The translations under genes were made by a program, and so were the position numbers. A DNA stretch of 27,088 nt from an uncultured Lachnospiraceae bacterium (GTDB lineage: Bacteria; Bacillota_A; Clostridia; Lachnospirales; Lachnospiraceae), in contig CADCIU010000037.1 of the NCBI GenBank assembly GCA_902801585.1, positions 1-27,088 on the forward strand, in the 5' to 3' direction. Positions within the stretch are counted from its first letter, which is position 1, and each line of letters starts with the position of its first letter. Positions 7,890 through 16,682 of this stretch are shown one piece after another. The notes beneath the pieces are model-generated. The model worked only from the letters and a program-made list of their open reading frames with translations. It had not been told where the DNA came from and searched no databases.

Positions 7890-8933
7890 ATGGAACAGGT
7901 AACAGGCTTAAAAACATCCGATTACTATTTTGACCTGCCGCAGGAACTGATCGCACAGGATCCCCTGACAGACAGAGCTGCCTCAAGGCTTCTGGTAATG
8001 GATAAAGACACGGGCGGAATCTCTCACAGAACCTTCCGTGATATTAAAGAGTATCTGAAGGCCGGCGACACACTGGTCCTCAATGATACCAAGGTGATCC
8101 CGGCCAGGCTCCTCGGGACCAAAGAGGAGACCGGCGCCAATGTGGAGATCCTCCTTTTAAAGCGTCTTGGCGGCGACCGGTGGGAGACACTGGTCAGGCC
8201 GGGCAAAAAGCTCAGGCCGGGCGCAAAGGTCACATTCGGGGACGGGAGCCTTAAAGCGACGATCCTTGACGTTCTCGAAGGCGGGAACCGTCTGGTGCAG
8301 TTCGAATACGAGGGGATCTTCGAGGAAGTCCTGGACAGGCTCGGCGAGATGCCCCTTCCTCCCTATATCACACATAAATTGAAGGATAAGAACATGTATC
8401 AGACAGTTTATGCCAGATATGAGGGCAGTGCGGCGGCTCCCACCGCCGGACTTCATTTTACAAATGAGCTCTTGGACGAGATCAGGGATATGGGTGTCCA
8501 TATTGCTTTCGTGACGCTCCATGTCGGCCTGGGAACCTTCAGGCCTGTCAAAGTGGACGACGTGAAAAAGCACCATATGCACACAGAGTGGTATAATGTT
8601 TCCCCTGAGACCGCCGACCTCATAAACCGCACAAAGCTCGAAGGACACAGAGTGATCTGTGTCGGTACAACAGCCTGCAGGACTGTGGAAAGTGCTGCAG
8701 ATGAGGAAGGCGTTGTTCGGGCCGGGGCGGAAGAGACCTCTATATTTATCTATCCCGGATACCGTTTTAAAGTCATGGACGCCCTGATCACTAATTTCCA
8801 TCTGCCGGAATCCACGCTCGTGATGCTCGTATCCGCTTTCGCGGGAAGAGAAAATGTTCTGAATGCGTATCGGGAAGCGATCGATCAGAAATACAGGTTT
8901 TTTTCTTTCGGAGATGCCTGTTTCTTTTATTAA
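7890..8933 (+). CDS. queA: S-adenosylmethionine:tRNA ribosyltransferase-isomerase
   Basis: QueA transfers and isomerises the ribosyl part of S-adenosylmethionine onto 7-aminomethyl-7-deazaguanine at the tRNA wobble position, giving epoxyqueuosine. The 347 residues match the family length. Hallmarks are [16 protein letters not shown] at the N-terminus, [42 protein letters not shown] [13 protein letters not shown], and the C-terminal [25 protein letters not shown] lies upstream of the ATG. The usual partner tgt is not next to it here. A T-rich stretch without a clear hairpin follows the stop. Confidence 0.97.
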   Translation: MEQVTGLKTSDYYFDLPQELIAQDPLTDRAASRLLVMDKDTGGISHRTFRDIKEYLKAGDTLVLNDTKVIPARLLGTKEETGANVEILLLKRLGGDRWETLVRPGKKLRPGAKVTFGDGSLKATILDVLEGGNRLVQFEYEGIFEEVLDRLGEMPLPPYITHKLKDKNMYQTVYARYEGSAAAPTAGLHFTNELLDEIRDMGVHIAFVTLHVGLGTFRPVKVDDVKKHHMHTEWYNVSPETADLINRTKLEGHRVICVGTTACRTVESAADEEGVVRAGAEETSIFIYPGYRFKVMDALITNFHLPESTLVMLVSAFAGRENVLNAYREAIDQKYRFFSFGDACFFY

Positions 8934-9007
8934 GTCTTTTTATTGAATAGAGCACTGCGGTATGATAGTATTGAACTGGTAATCTATAAATCGATTTGGA
9001 GTCAGAA

Positions 9008-9838
9008 ATGTCACAAAAACCTCTATCTGCTACAATTGTAGTAGCTACTCACAAAAAATACAGAATGCCCGCTGATCCGTTATATCTTCCGGTCCACGTC
9101 GGTGCGGAAGGAAAAAGGGATGCTAAGGGAAATCCTCTCGATTTCGGTTATCAGAAGGATAACGAGGGAGATAATATCTCTCTGAAGAATCCGCGCTATT
9201 GTGAACTCACGGGAATTTACTGGGCATGGAAAAACCTGACCAGTGATTATATCGGACTGGTCCATTACCGCCGTTATTTCGGCGGCAGGAAAAGGGGAAA
9301 AGATCTCTTTGATTCCATTCTGACCAGCGCGGAACTCGAGCCCATGCTCGGCAAATATGAGATTTTCGTACCCAAGCCCCAGAGATATATGATCGAGACG
9401 CTGTACTCCCACTATGCACATACGCATTATGCGGAGCATCTCGATGCGACGAGAGCGATCCTGTCGGAGAGATATCCGGAGTACCTGAGTTCCTATGATA
9501 AGATCATGGATCAGACGCACGGGTATATGTTCAATATGATGATCATGGATCGTGCGCATTTCAACATTTACTGCACATGGCTGTTCGATATTCTTGAAGA
9601 CCTTGAGACGAGGATCGATGACAGCCTTCTGGATGCATTTGAAGGTCGTCTCTACGGCAGGATCAGTGAGATCATTTTCAATGTCTGGCTCGACAGACAG
9701 ATCGACACCGGTGCGATCAGCACTTCTTCGATCAAAGTTCTGCCTTTGGTCTATATCGAAAAAGTGAACTGGGTCAAGAAGGGCGTTTCATTCCTGAAAG
9801 CGAAGTTCTTCCACAAAAAGTACAACGCAAGCTTTTGA
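9008..9838 (+). CDS. DUF4422 protein, probable capsular/exopolysaccharide glycosyltransferase
   Basis: A 276-residue cytoplasmic protein. It begins with the DUF4422 pattern TIVVATHKKYRMP, then VHVGAEGK, DNISLKNPRYCELTGIYW, DYIGLVHYRRYF and SHYAHTHYAEHL. DUF4422 proteins occur in capsule and O-antigen loci and are usually treated as glycosyltransferase-like; the sugar is unknown. I prefer ATG 9008, with GGAG six bases upstream, over an in-frame TTG at 8996 that overlaps that ribosome binding site. It is the first gene of the polysaccharide block and the only glycosyltransferase-like gene in it. The 74-base gap from queA suggests a promoter here, but I cannot place one confidently. Confidence 0.85.
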   Translation: MSQKPLSATIVVATHKKYRMPADPLYLPVHVGAEGKRDAKGNPLDFGYQKDNEGDNISLKNPRYCELTGIYWAWKNLTSDYIGLVHYRRYFGGRKRGKDLFDSILTSAELEPMLGKYEIFVPKPQRYMIETLYSHYAHTHYAEHLDATRAILSERYPEYLSSYDKIMDQTHGYMFNMMIMDRAHFNIYCTWLFDILEDLETRIDDSLLDAFEGRLYGRISEIIFNVWLDRQIDTGAISTSSIKVLPLVYIEKVNWVKKGVSFLKAKFFHKKYNASF

Positions 9839-9885
9839 TCATCAGGCCCTCATGCTTTTTGACCGGTACAAGAGGACGGATCTAC

Positions 9886-11175
9886 ATGGTAGCTAATCAG
9901 TATACAAATGCAAAGTTGAAGCTCGATATAAGGGGGATCCGCGTCAGCGCGGGAGAAATCCTTTTTTATACCGGGCTTATACTTTGGGTCACACAGGAAT
10001 ATATTAACCGAACGGTATTCCTGAATTTTTTCGGCGGACAGTTTTTGACAGCTCTTCGCTATTTTTGCATGCTTATTTTTTTCATAAAGATTCTCGTTAC
10101 AGAGAAAAAGCTTAAAATGAAGGCCGCCGCAGTTTTCATCGTATCTGCGGCTGTCTTTGTTGTCGTGCAGAGCCACATAGATGTGGGAATGCCTCTGATC
10201 CAGGTCCTGTTATTGGTGTATGCAGCCAGATCGATCCCTTTCAAAAGGATCTGCAAGGTCCTTCTGTGGTCATGCCTGACTCTTTGGCTGATCCCCGTCC
10301 TGGTCGACAAGCTGGGGATCTATGAGCTGCCCAGGGAAGTCGACAAGCTGCGCGTCAGGGAGTTTTTGAATTTCAATTACGTTTCGTTCGGTGCGATCTT
10401 CTTTAACAATATCGTCTTTTGCTGTCTCTATGCCTATACCGATCCGGACCTGAGAGGTTCGGGCGGCAATTACGCGCACAGGAGAGAAGTGTCATGGCCG
10501 GTCCTTGCCATTTTTGCGGCTGCCCTGATATGGCTGTTTAAGATCACGGACACATCGCTTCCGTTTTTGGTCGGCATGCTGTACATGATCCTCTATGTCC
10601 TGGCGATCAAGCTCCGTGTTCTCCGGATCAGAAATACGCTGTCGGCAAGGCTTATGGCGATCCTGATCTTCCCTGTGCTGGCGCTGGTCACATACGGGAT
10701 AGCAGCTGCCTACAACTGGAGAGTCCCGTGGCAGAAAAAACTCGATGATATGATACATTACAGGTTCAGCCTTGCCCATCAGGGAATCCAGAAGCACGGC
10801 ATCCATCTTCTGGGATCGGCCATGCAGGAAAATACAGACAGGACCAAGGGTGCCTATTTCTATGTAGACAGCGGATATATGAAGAATCTTTTAAATTTCG
10901 GCGTGATCGTGTTCGTCCTGATCCTGATCATGTACAGCATCATGCTGTATGCGGCGATCGTCGAACACGATACTATGCTCGCGATCTGGCTGATCTGTGT
11001 AGCGATCTACTCCATCTTCAACAATATGCTTCTGTCCCCGAAAGAAAACGGGAGCTTATTTGCGATCTGGTACGCGATCGACCTGCTTCATTGGCACAGG
11101 AAAAAAAAGACCGCCGGATTGAGAGCTGCACGCATGGCAGCAAGGAGGCGTATTGAGTACGGAACCCAGTCTTAA
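9886..11175 (+). CDS. Polytopic membrane protein, probable polysaccharide polymerase (Wzy-like)
   Basis: A 429-residue protein with roughly ten hydrophobic segments, for example ILFYTGLILWV near residue 24, AAAVFIVSAAVFVVV near 80, VLAIFAAALIWLF near 205 and VIVFVLILIMYSIML near 345. A long hydrophilic loop (about 275-335) holds RFSLAHQG and YFYVDSGYMKNLL. Large-loop polytopic architecture and position next to a Wzx flippase argue for an O-antigen/EPS polymerase acting outside the membrane; sequence conservation in this class is too low for certainty. ATG 9886 (GAGGACGGA upstream) is preferred to a TTG at 9835 that overlaps the previous stop. The 3' end overlaps the flippase gene by 23 bases. 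Confidence 0.7.
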   Translation: MVANQYTNAKLKLDIRGIRVSAGEILFYTGLILWVTQEYINRTVFLNFFGGQFLTALRYFCMLIFFIKILVTEKKLKMKAAAVFIVSAAVFVVVQSHIDVGMPLIQVLLLVYAARSIPFKRICKVLLWSCLTLWLIPVLVDKLGIYELPREVDKLRVREFLNFNYVSFGAIFFNNIVFCCLYAYTDPDLRGSGGNYAHRREVSWPVLAIFAAALIWLFKITDTSLPFLVGMLYMILYVLAIKLRVLRIRNTLSARLMAILIFPVLALVTYGIAAAYNWRVPWQKKLDDMIHYRFSLAHQGIQKHGIHLLGSAMQENTDRTKGAYFYVDSGYMKNLLNFGVIVFVLILIMYSIMLYAAIVEHDTMLAIWLICVAIYSIFNNMLLSPKENGSLFAIWYAIDLLHWHRKKKTAGLRAARMAARRRIEYGTQS

Positions 11176-12601
11176 AAAGAATATTGCGATCAGCACGGTC
11201 TATCAGGTGCTGCTTGTCATTCTGCCTATGATCACAGCGCCCTATGTGGCGAGAGTGCTGGGACCGGACCAAAGCGGAATTTACGATTTTACGACTTCCA
11301 TACAGACGTATTTTTCCATGTTTGCGGCACTGGGAACGGCTTCCTACGGGGCAAGAGAGATCGCCAGGGTCAGAAATGATGAGAAAATGAGAAGCGTTCT
11401 GTTCTGGGAGATCGAACTGATGACGGTCATGACTTCAGCGGCCTGCATTGCGGTCTGGTTTGCTTTCATTGCCTTCACGGATCAGTACAAAGTGATCTAT
11501 CTGGTACTGACAATGGGACTTTTGTCCACGATGTTCGACATCTCCTGGTTCTTTGCCGGGATGGAGCAGTTCAAATATACGGTGTCCAAAAATGCGGTCT
11601 GCAAGCTGGCCGGCGTCATCCTGATGTTTCTGTTCGTGAAGAAGCCGGATGACCTGCTTCTGTATATCATTATCATCACGGCGTCCACCATGCTGGGAAA
11701 CCTCTCCATGTGGCTGTATGTCCCGAAGTTCCTCGTGAAAGTCGATTTCAAAAAACTCACTTTTCGCAAGCACTTTCATGAGACGCTCATTTATTTTATC
11801 CCGTCGATCGCAACGAGTGTCTACACGGTCCTGGACCGCACACTGATCGGAACGATCACCAAAAACAAAGCGGAGAACGGATTTTACCATTATACGATGC
11901 AGATCATCAATATGATGAAAGCACTGACCTTCTCATCGCTGAATATGGTGCTGGGTTCGAGGATCGCCTACCTGTTCGCCGAGGAAAAATATGATGAGAT
12001 CAAAGACAGGATCCGCGACTCTATCAATTATATCCTTTTTATGGGTATCGGAATCTGTTTCGGACTGATCGGCGTCGCCCCGAGATTCGTGCCGGTCTTT
12101 CTGGGACCCGGCTATGACAGAGTCATCACGATGCTCACACTGATGAGCCCGATCGTCGTGATCATCGGAATCAGCAACTGCCTGGGCTCGCAGTATTATA
12201 CGCCTTCCGGAAACAGGAAACTGAGCGCCAAATTCATCATAGCCGGCGCACTGGTCAACCTGACCCTGAATCTGATCCTGATCCCACGTTTCTGGGGATA
12301 TGGAGCCATCGTCGCATCACTGATCGCGGAAACGGTGATCACAGTGCTCTATTTCAAATACTGCAAAGGCTACCTGACCATTCAGACGCTGGTCAGGGAA
12401 GGCTGGAAAAAGCTGGCCGCCGGAGTTGTCATGCTGGCCGTGATCAGATTGATCGACCGTATTATTCCCGGCAACGCGGCAGCGCTGCTCGTCGAGATCG
12501 CGGCAGGCTTTGCAGTCTACTGTATAGTGATCATAGTCCTTCGGGACACCTTCCTCTCCGAGATCGTAATCGGAAAGATCATCGGGAAAAAAAAGAGATG
12601 A
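11153..12601 (+). CDS. Oligosaccharide flippase family protein (Wzx/RfbX-like)
   Basis: A 482-residue MATE-like/MOP-superfamily exporter with about 12-14 membrane segments. It probably flips lipid-linked oligosaccharide repeat units across the cytoplasmic membrane. The N-terminus is characteristic: NIAISTVYQVLLVILPMITAPYVARVLGP followed by the GIYDF and GTASYGAREIAR motifs; further in, FIPSIATSVYTVLDRTLIG is also typical. It appears to start at TTG 11153, with GGAGG ending only four bases upstream; the next in-frame ATG would remove the first membrane segment. It overlaps the polymerase by 23 bases and its TGA overlaps the next ATG, which indicates translational coupling. Confidence 0.92.
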   Translation: MSTEPSLKKNIAISTVYQVLLVILPMITAPYVARVLGPDQSGIYDFTTSIQTYFSMFAALGTASYGAREIARVRNDEKMRSVLFWEIELMTVMTSAACIAVWFAFIAFTDQYKVIYLVLTMGLLSTMFDISWFFAGMEQFKYTVSKNAVCKLAGVILMFLFVKKPDDLLLYIIIITASTMLGNLSMWLYVPKFLVKVDFKKLTFRKHFHETLIYFIPSIATSVYTVLDRTLIGTITKNKAENGFYHYTMQIINMMKALTFSSLNMVLGSRIAYLFAEEKYDEIKDRIRDSINYILFMGIGICFGLIGVAPRFVPVFLGPGYDRVITMLTLMSPIVVIIGISNCLGSQYYTPSGNRKLSAKFIIAGALVNLTLNLILIPRFWGYGAIVASLIAETVITVLYFKYCKGYLTIQTLVREGWKKLAAGVVMLAVIRLIDRIIPGNAAALLVEIAAGFAVYCIVIIVLRDTFLSEIVIGKIIGKKKR

Positions 12602-13485
12602 TCATGAGGAGAGCACTGACTGTAATTCTTCTTGCCGCCGCTTTATCTGTTTTGCTTTCAGGATGCGGCAGCACAGGAGGAGAAAACACAGAGAATAACG
12701 CATTTTTCTATGAATCTTTTGACAGTGAACAAAAGAGTGCATACGACGCATTCATGAGATCAATTGAGGATCCTTTTTCCGGTAAGGAGGCGGAGATCTT
12801 GTCCGAAAACGGGGAGATCATCGCTATGCCGAGGGACAGCCTTGATCTTATATATCAGGGATTATTGTATGATCATCCCGAACTGTTCTGGCTGGACCGT
12901 ACATACGCATACCGCCCGGTCACGAACGGGAACGATGAAGAAATGGCGGACGCGGTCGCAGTGATTCCGGTCGCCGCTTCCGAAGACGAGCTGAACAAGC
13001 TCAAGTTTGCCTTTGATGAGAGTTCGGACAGCCTGTTAGAAGGAATCGACCCTAAGATCGGGGACGGCGCTGCAGCCGAGCAGATCTATGAGCGCCTGAT
13101 CCGGCACGCAGCATATCGGGGAGAAGCGGCGGATGATCCCGCATTTGTATTGGAACACACGGCTTTTGGCGCGATTGCAGGAGAGAGCGCAGTCTGTGAC
13201 GGATTCGCGCTGGCTTACCGGTATCTGCTCTCAAAACGGGGCATTCCGTGCCTGGTGATCCCCGGGGAGAGCAGCGGAATGGCCCACACATGGAATACCG
13301 TCTACTGGGACGGATGCTGGCATGAGGCGGATCCCGCATGGGATGCGTCGCTGACAGATAACGGTGAACGGGAATATTTTGACCTGACGACGGAAGAGAT
13401 GAATAAGGATCACAAGCGGGAAGCGGGAGGCCTCTCGGAGCTGATCCCTGTAGCGGGCGCAGATTCGTCCAATGGTTTGCGATAA
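12598..13485 (+). CDS. Lipoprotein with a transglutaminase-like domain
   Basis: A 295-residue exported lipoprotein. It has a type II signal peptide (RRALTVILLAAALSVLL) with lipobox LSGC, lipidated Cys near residue 23. The transglutaminase/protease-like domain occupies about residues 160-275, with the expected Cys-His-Asp triad: C200 in SAVCDGFALAYRYLL, H230 in MAHTWNTVYWDG and D245 in HEADPAWD. Such domains act as peptidases, amidases or crosslinkers; which applies here is unknown. ATGA overlap with the flippase stop indicates coupling, though ATG 12604 is an equal candidate start. The gene sits inside a polysaccharide operon, so a role in maturing or anchoring the surface polymer or a wall protein is a reasonable inference. 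Confidence 0.85.
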   Translation: MIMRRALTVILLAAALSVLLSGCGSTGGENTENNAFFYESFDSEQKSAYDAFMRSIEDPFSGKEAEILSENGEIIAMPRDSLDLIYQGLLYDHPELFWLDRTYAYRPVTNGNDEEMADAVAVIPVAASEDELNKLKFAFDESSDSLLEGIDPKIGDGAAAEQIYERLIRHAAYRGEAADDPAFVLEHTAFGAIAGESAVCDGFALAYRYLLSKRGIPCLVIPGESSGMAHTWNTVYWDGCWHEADPAWDASLTDNGEREYFDLTTEEMNKDHKREAGGLSELIPVAGADSSNGLR

Positions 13486-13504
13486 TGCAGGAAAGGAAAG
13501 AATA

Positions 13505-14836
13505 GTGACACAGAAAGAATACTACGATTTCAGGGAAGAGGAGAACACGAGACAGGTCAGTATTCTGGCTCTGGTTAGAGGGGCACTGAAGAAGTGGAAG
13601 ATCATTCTGCTCGCCGGTTTGGTCGTGGGATGCCTTTTCGGGGGCTATAAGATCGTTTCCATTCGTTCGCACAAGCAGGCGATGATCGAGGACTACGACA
13701 CGTATAAAGCCAAGTCGGACGCATATAAGAAATCGATCGAGGAATATAAGTCGACGATCGCGGACCTCCAGAAGAGGATCGACGCGAGGATCGCCTATGC
13801 TTCCAATTCCATAAAAATGAGACTGGATCCCTACAATGTTCCTATGGCAAGTGCAGATATCGGCATCAGTTCGGACGAGAAGATGAGCGCCGAGGACAAC
13901 ACGGCGATCCGCACGGCGATCTATAATGAGATCCTTTTCGGAGATTCCCTCAATGATATCGCTGTCAAGCACAACATCGGTCTTGCGGATCTCAGAGAAT
14001 TGATCACAGTCAAGCTTGCAACGACCGGAGGAACGGTCCGTCTCACGGTACGCGCTGAGGATGAAGAGACGGCCGTCGCTGTCAGAGAAGATATCCTGAC
14101 CGCGGTGGAAAAGAAGCACAAAGACATTGCAAAAGCGCTCGGAGAGTACAAATTCTCTGCATTTAATAAGGGCGTCATGACCGCTTTCGACACAGAACTT
14201 CTGACCTATCAGGAAAAGCAGCAGACATCGCTCAGCACGCTTCAAACTTCCGCTTATACAGCCCAGAACCAGAGCACGCAGCTCACCAAACCGGTTTCTG
14301 TCCCGCAGTATTCCAAGAAATACATGCTGATCAACGGCATCAAGATGGGCATCGTCGGTTTTGTCGGGGGAGCCATTCTGGCCATGATCGCGCTGATCGC
14401 GCTGATGATCCACAAAGGCTGCATCTTCAACAAGGACGAGATCGACGGTGAATACGGTCTCAGAAATCTCGCTGACTTTTCATCGAAAGGACCGGAAAAA
14501 GACAGCGGTGCCCTCGAGTATATTCTCGCACGGCTGGAGAATCATTTGGGCGATCAGAAAGCCTATGAGATCGTGATGGTCGGTCAGGCTGCCGCGAAGA
14601 AGGCGGAGTCCCTGGCCAAGGCTCTCAACAAAAAAGCGAAGGATGAGGGCATCACGATGCATTTCAGCTTCCTTCCCGATATGATGAAAAGTGCCGGAAC
14701 CCTGCGCGAACTCAGAAAATCCGACGGTGTGATCCTCGCGGAAGAGATCGGAAGCTCCGATTATGTGACGGCGCGTGAAGAGATCGCCGTGATCGCTGAC
14801 AGCGGCAGAGAACTTCTGGGAACAGTCTATTTCTGA
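13505..14836 (+). CDS. Wzz/CpsC-type chain-length determinant with a C-terminal cytoplasmic domain
   Basis: A 443-residue polysaccharide co-polymerase. A short cytoplasmic N-terminus leads to membrane segment 1 (about residues 33-51, KIILLAGLVVGCLFGG). A large extracytoplasmic, coiled-coil-prone region (52-280) follows, then membrane segment 2 (about 281-303) and a ~140-residue cytoplasmic tail. GTG 13505 is chosen because AGGAAAGG precedes it; an in-frame ATG at 13472 overlaps the previous gene and has no ribosome binding site. The tail, with IVMVGQAAAKKAESLAKAL near residue 352 and SDGVILAEEIGSSD later, resembles the P-loop ATPase fold of BY-kinases (CpsD/Wzc) but lacks a Walker A GKS/T. 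It also ends without a tyrosine cluster, having only VYF. It probably controls polymer length with the neighbouring polymerase. Confidence 0.82.
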   Translation: MTQKEYYDFREEENTRQVSILALVRGALKKWKIILLAGLVVGCLFGGYKIVSIRSHKQAMIEDYDTYKAKSDAYKKSIEEYKSTIADLQKRIDARIAYASNSIKMRLDPYNVPMASADIGISSDEKMSAEDNTAIRTAIYNEILFGDSLNDIAVKHNIGLADLRELITVKLATTGGTVRLTVRAEDEETAVAVREDILTAVEKKHKDIAKALGEYKFSAFNKGVMTAFDTELLTYQEKQQTSLSTLQTSAYTAQNQSTQLTKPVSVPQYSKKYMLINGIKMGIVGFVGGAILAMIALIALMIHKGCIFNKDEIDGEYGLRNLADFSSKGPEKDSGALEYILARLENHLGDQKAYEIVMVGQAAAKKAESLAKALNKKAKDEGITMHFSFLPDMMKSAGTLRELRKSDGVILAEEIGSSDYVTAREEIAVIADSGRELLGTVYF

Positions 14837-14866
14837 CCGAAGATCAAATCAGACAACTCCAAATAA

Positions 14867-16498
14867 ATGAGAAAGAATTACTTGTATCTGATCATAATAC
14901 TGATAATAACGGCAGCAGGAGCTGCCGTGACAGGCGCCTTGACAGCCCCTCCTTCAAAGGAGGAGTCTGTCGGGGCGTATTTTTCAGATGCCGAAGACTT
15001 TGAAGTCTTGACATACGGAAAAGAAAAATGTCCTTTTGATCCTCACGCGATTCTGTTTAACGGGAATGCTGTACCTTGCGACGCGACGGAAAAGACATTT
15101 TTTATTCCGCAGGATCCGGGTGAAGAGGAGTGGACCGGCCTTCTTTCTTCCGGATCAAAAGGAAGCCGGATCCGGATCCTTGACGATCTCGGTGCTGCAG
15201 CCGGAGGAAAAGCGGACTGTATCGGGAAAGGACACCGCTTCAGGACAGCCGTCATAGGCAGTGATGCTTACATGGAAGCCTATATCGTATTTACGGGACT
15301 TCCGGTGATCCATATCACATATGATGACGGTCCGGTAGAAGGCAAAGAAGATCACGCGGGAACGATGCGCGTGACCGATCCTTACAGGCATAACTTCGTT
15401 CAAACCGATTGCACATTTCATGTGCGCGGCAACACTTCGGTCCTGTTCGATAAAAAGAGTTACCGGATCGAACTTCACGACAGCATTGGCCGATCACAGA
15501 AGGAAAGCATCTTGGGACTTCGGACCGACGATGACTGGATCCTGAACTCACTGAGTACGGACGTGACGCTTTCGCGCGAAAAGATCTCCTATGATTTGTG
15601 GGAAAAGCTGCGCGAGTTTGACCGGGATGTGCCGCCGGCGCCTTCCATAGAATACGCAGAAGTCTTTTTGAATGACCGATATGCCGGTGTTTACGGACTG
15701 ATGTTTCCCGTTGACGGCAAGCTGATGGATATGGAGCAGGGGGATCTCCTTTATAAGATCAGGACCTGGATGGAAGAAATGGATGTCCCGGGAAAGCTGA
15801 CAGACTACAACGGAGAGCGGGAAGTACTCAACACGAACGGATATGCCTATGCGCGGATCGAATACCCGGGGAAAATGAGCGGACCTTATCTGTGGGATCC
15901 GCTGCAGGTCTATCAGGACTTCGTCTTTGAAGATCAGGATCCGGACCGCCTTTCAAGTAAAGGGGTGATCATCGACAAGAACGCCTTTGTCTTTCATGAG
16001 CTTTTCTGCGAGATGACGCGTGCGGCGGACAATACATGGAAGAATCTGTATCTGGCGGCTTGCCGGCAAAAAGACGGTTCCTATGTCCTTTCCGAGACGA
16101 TCTGGGATCTCAATTATACCTTCGGGGATGAATTCGTATGGGATCCCGACCACGGAAACACAAGATTTAATGCTGAAAGCACGGATAGTTTCACACTGCG
16201 CTATGACCGCGATTACGGATTTACCGCTCTTGAAACGGCAGACCCGTCAGTAAAGGAAGAAGCCGCGGCCAAGTGGAAGATGTGGAGAGAAAACGGGATC
16301 GGACCGGAACTTCTCACACAGATGTTTGAGAAGGAGCGAAAGTACCTTACGGACAGCGGCGCGATGGAGCGCGATCGTGACAGGTGGAATACGGTGAAAG
16401 GCGGACAGGAATACATGGCATCGCTTAATAATTGGATCCTGGGGCGGTTTGCGTTTCTGGACAGTCTGTATGGATATGATCCCGATACTGTACAGTAA
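14867..16498 (+). CDS. CotH kinase family protein, membrane-anchored
   Basis: A 543-residue protein with an N-terminal signal anchor or uncleaved signal (about residues 4-25, NYLYLIIILIITAAGAAVTG) and no lipobox. From about residue 180 it shows the CotH pattern. VRGNTSVLFDKKSYRIEL is followed by LGLRTDDDWILNSLSTD, KISYDLWEKL, YAEVFLNDRYAGVYGL and a later DLNYTFGDEF with the acidic residues expected near the active site. CotH proteins are atypical protein kinases first known from spore coat; exported CotH relatives also occur in other surface contexts. It lies 30 bases after the Wzz gene without an obvious ribosome binding site, which suggests weak translation. Its place as last gene of a polysaccharide operon suggests a surface rather than a spore role, but this is inference. 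Confidence 0.82.
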   Translation: MRKNYLYLIIILIITAAGAAVTGALTAPPSKEESVGAYFSDAEDFEVLTYGKEKCPFDPHAILFNGNAVPCDATEKTFFIPQDPGEEEWTGLLSSGSKGSRIRILDDLGAAAGGKADCIGKGHRFRTAVIGSDAYMEAYIVFTGLPVIHITYDDGPVEGKEDHAGTMRVTDPYRHNFVQTDCTFHVRGNTSVLFDKKSYRIELHDSIGRSQKESILGLRTDDDWILNSLSTDVTLSREKISYDLWEKLREFDRDVPPAPSIEYAEVFLNDRYAGVYGLMFPVDGKLMDMEQGDLLYKIRTWMEEMDVPGKLTDYNGEREVLNTNGYAYARIEYPGKMSGPYLWDPLQVYQDFVFEDQDPDRLSSKGVIIDKNAFVFHELFCEMTRAADNTWKNLYLAACRQKDGSYVLSETIWDLNYTFGDEFVWDPDHGNTRFNAESTDSFTLRYDRDYGFTALETADPSVKEEAAAKWKMWRENGIGPELLTQMFEKERKYLTDSGAMERDRDRWNTVKGGQEYMASLNNWILGRFAFLDSLYGYDPDTVQ

Positions 16499-16560
16499 AA
16501 GGCGGATATTCTTCCGAATTTCATGCAGTGAACTTGATAACAGTTAAGTATTGCGGCCTA

Positions 16561-16586
16561 TTGTTTAATAATAGAAACAATTTCTT
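16561..16586 (+). terminator. Weak AT-rich hairpin after the polysaccharide block
   Basis: TTGTTT (16561-16566) pairs with AAACAA (16575-16580) over an 8-base loop and is followed by TTTCTT. The stem is only six A/T-rich pairs, so termination would be inefficient; no better candidate is present between the CotH gene and rnfC. Confidence 0.3.
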
Positions 16587-16682
16587 GTAGTTATTTTCTT
16601 AACAAATATACAAATTCACCAGTTTCCGCATTATAATATTTCTATATGAGTAATTATCAATAACCAGAAAAGGGGGAGCAGT
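16587..16682 (+). promoter_or_regulatory. AT-rich leader of the rnf operon with a candidate -10 box
   Basis: A consensus TATAAT lies at 16632-16637, but the matching -35 position (TACAAA, 16609-16614) is poor, so an activator or another sigma factor may be involved. The region is markedly AT-rich compared with its flanks. AGGGGGAG at 16671-16678 is the strong ribosome binding site of rnfC, four bases before the ATG. Confidence 0.4.

Noticed and set aside
12598..13485. A toxin or defence function for the transglutaminase-like lipoprotein
   Set aside because: The lipobox and its place within a polysaccharide operon fit a surface role; no immunity gene or secretion signature accompanies it.
13052..14413. 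A 453-codon minus-strand open frame across the lipoprotein and Wzz genes
   Set aside because: It is antisense to two real genes with recognisable domains, has no family resemblance, and has no ribosome binding site.
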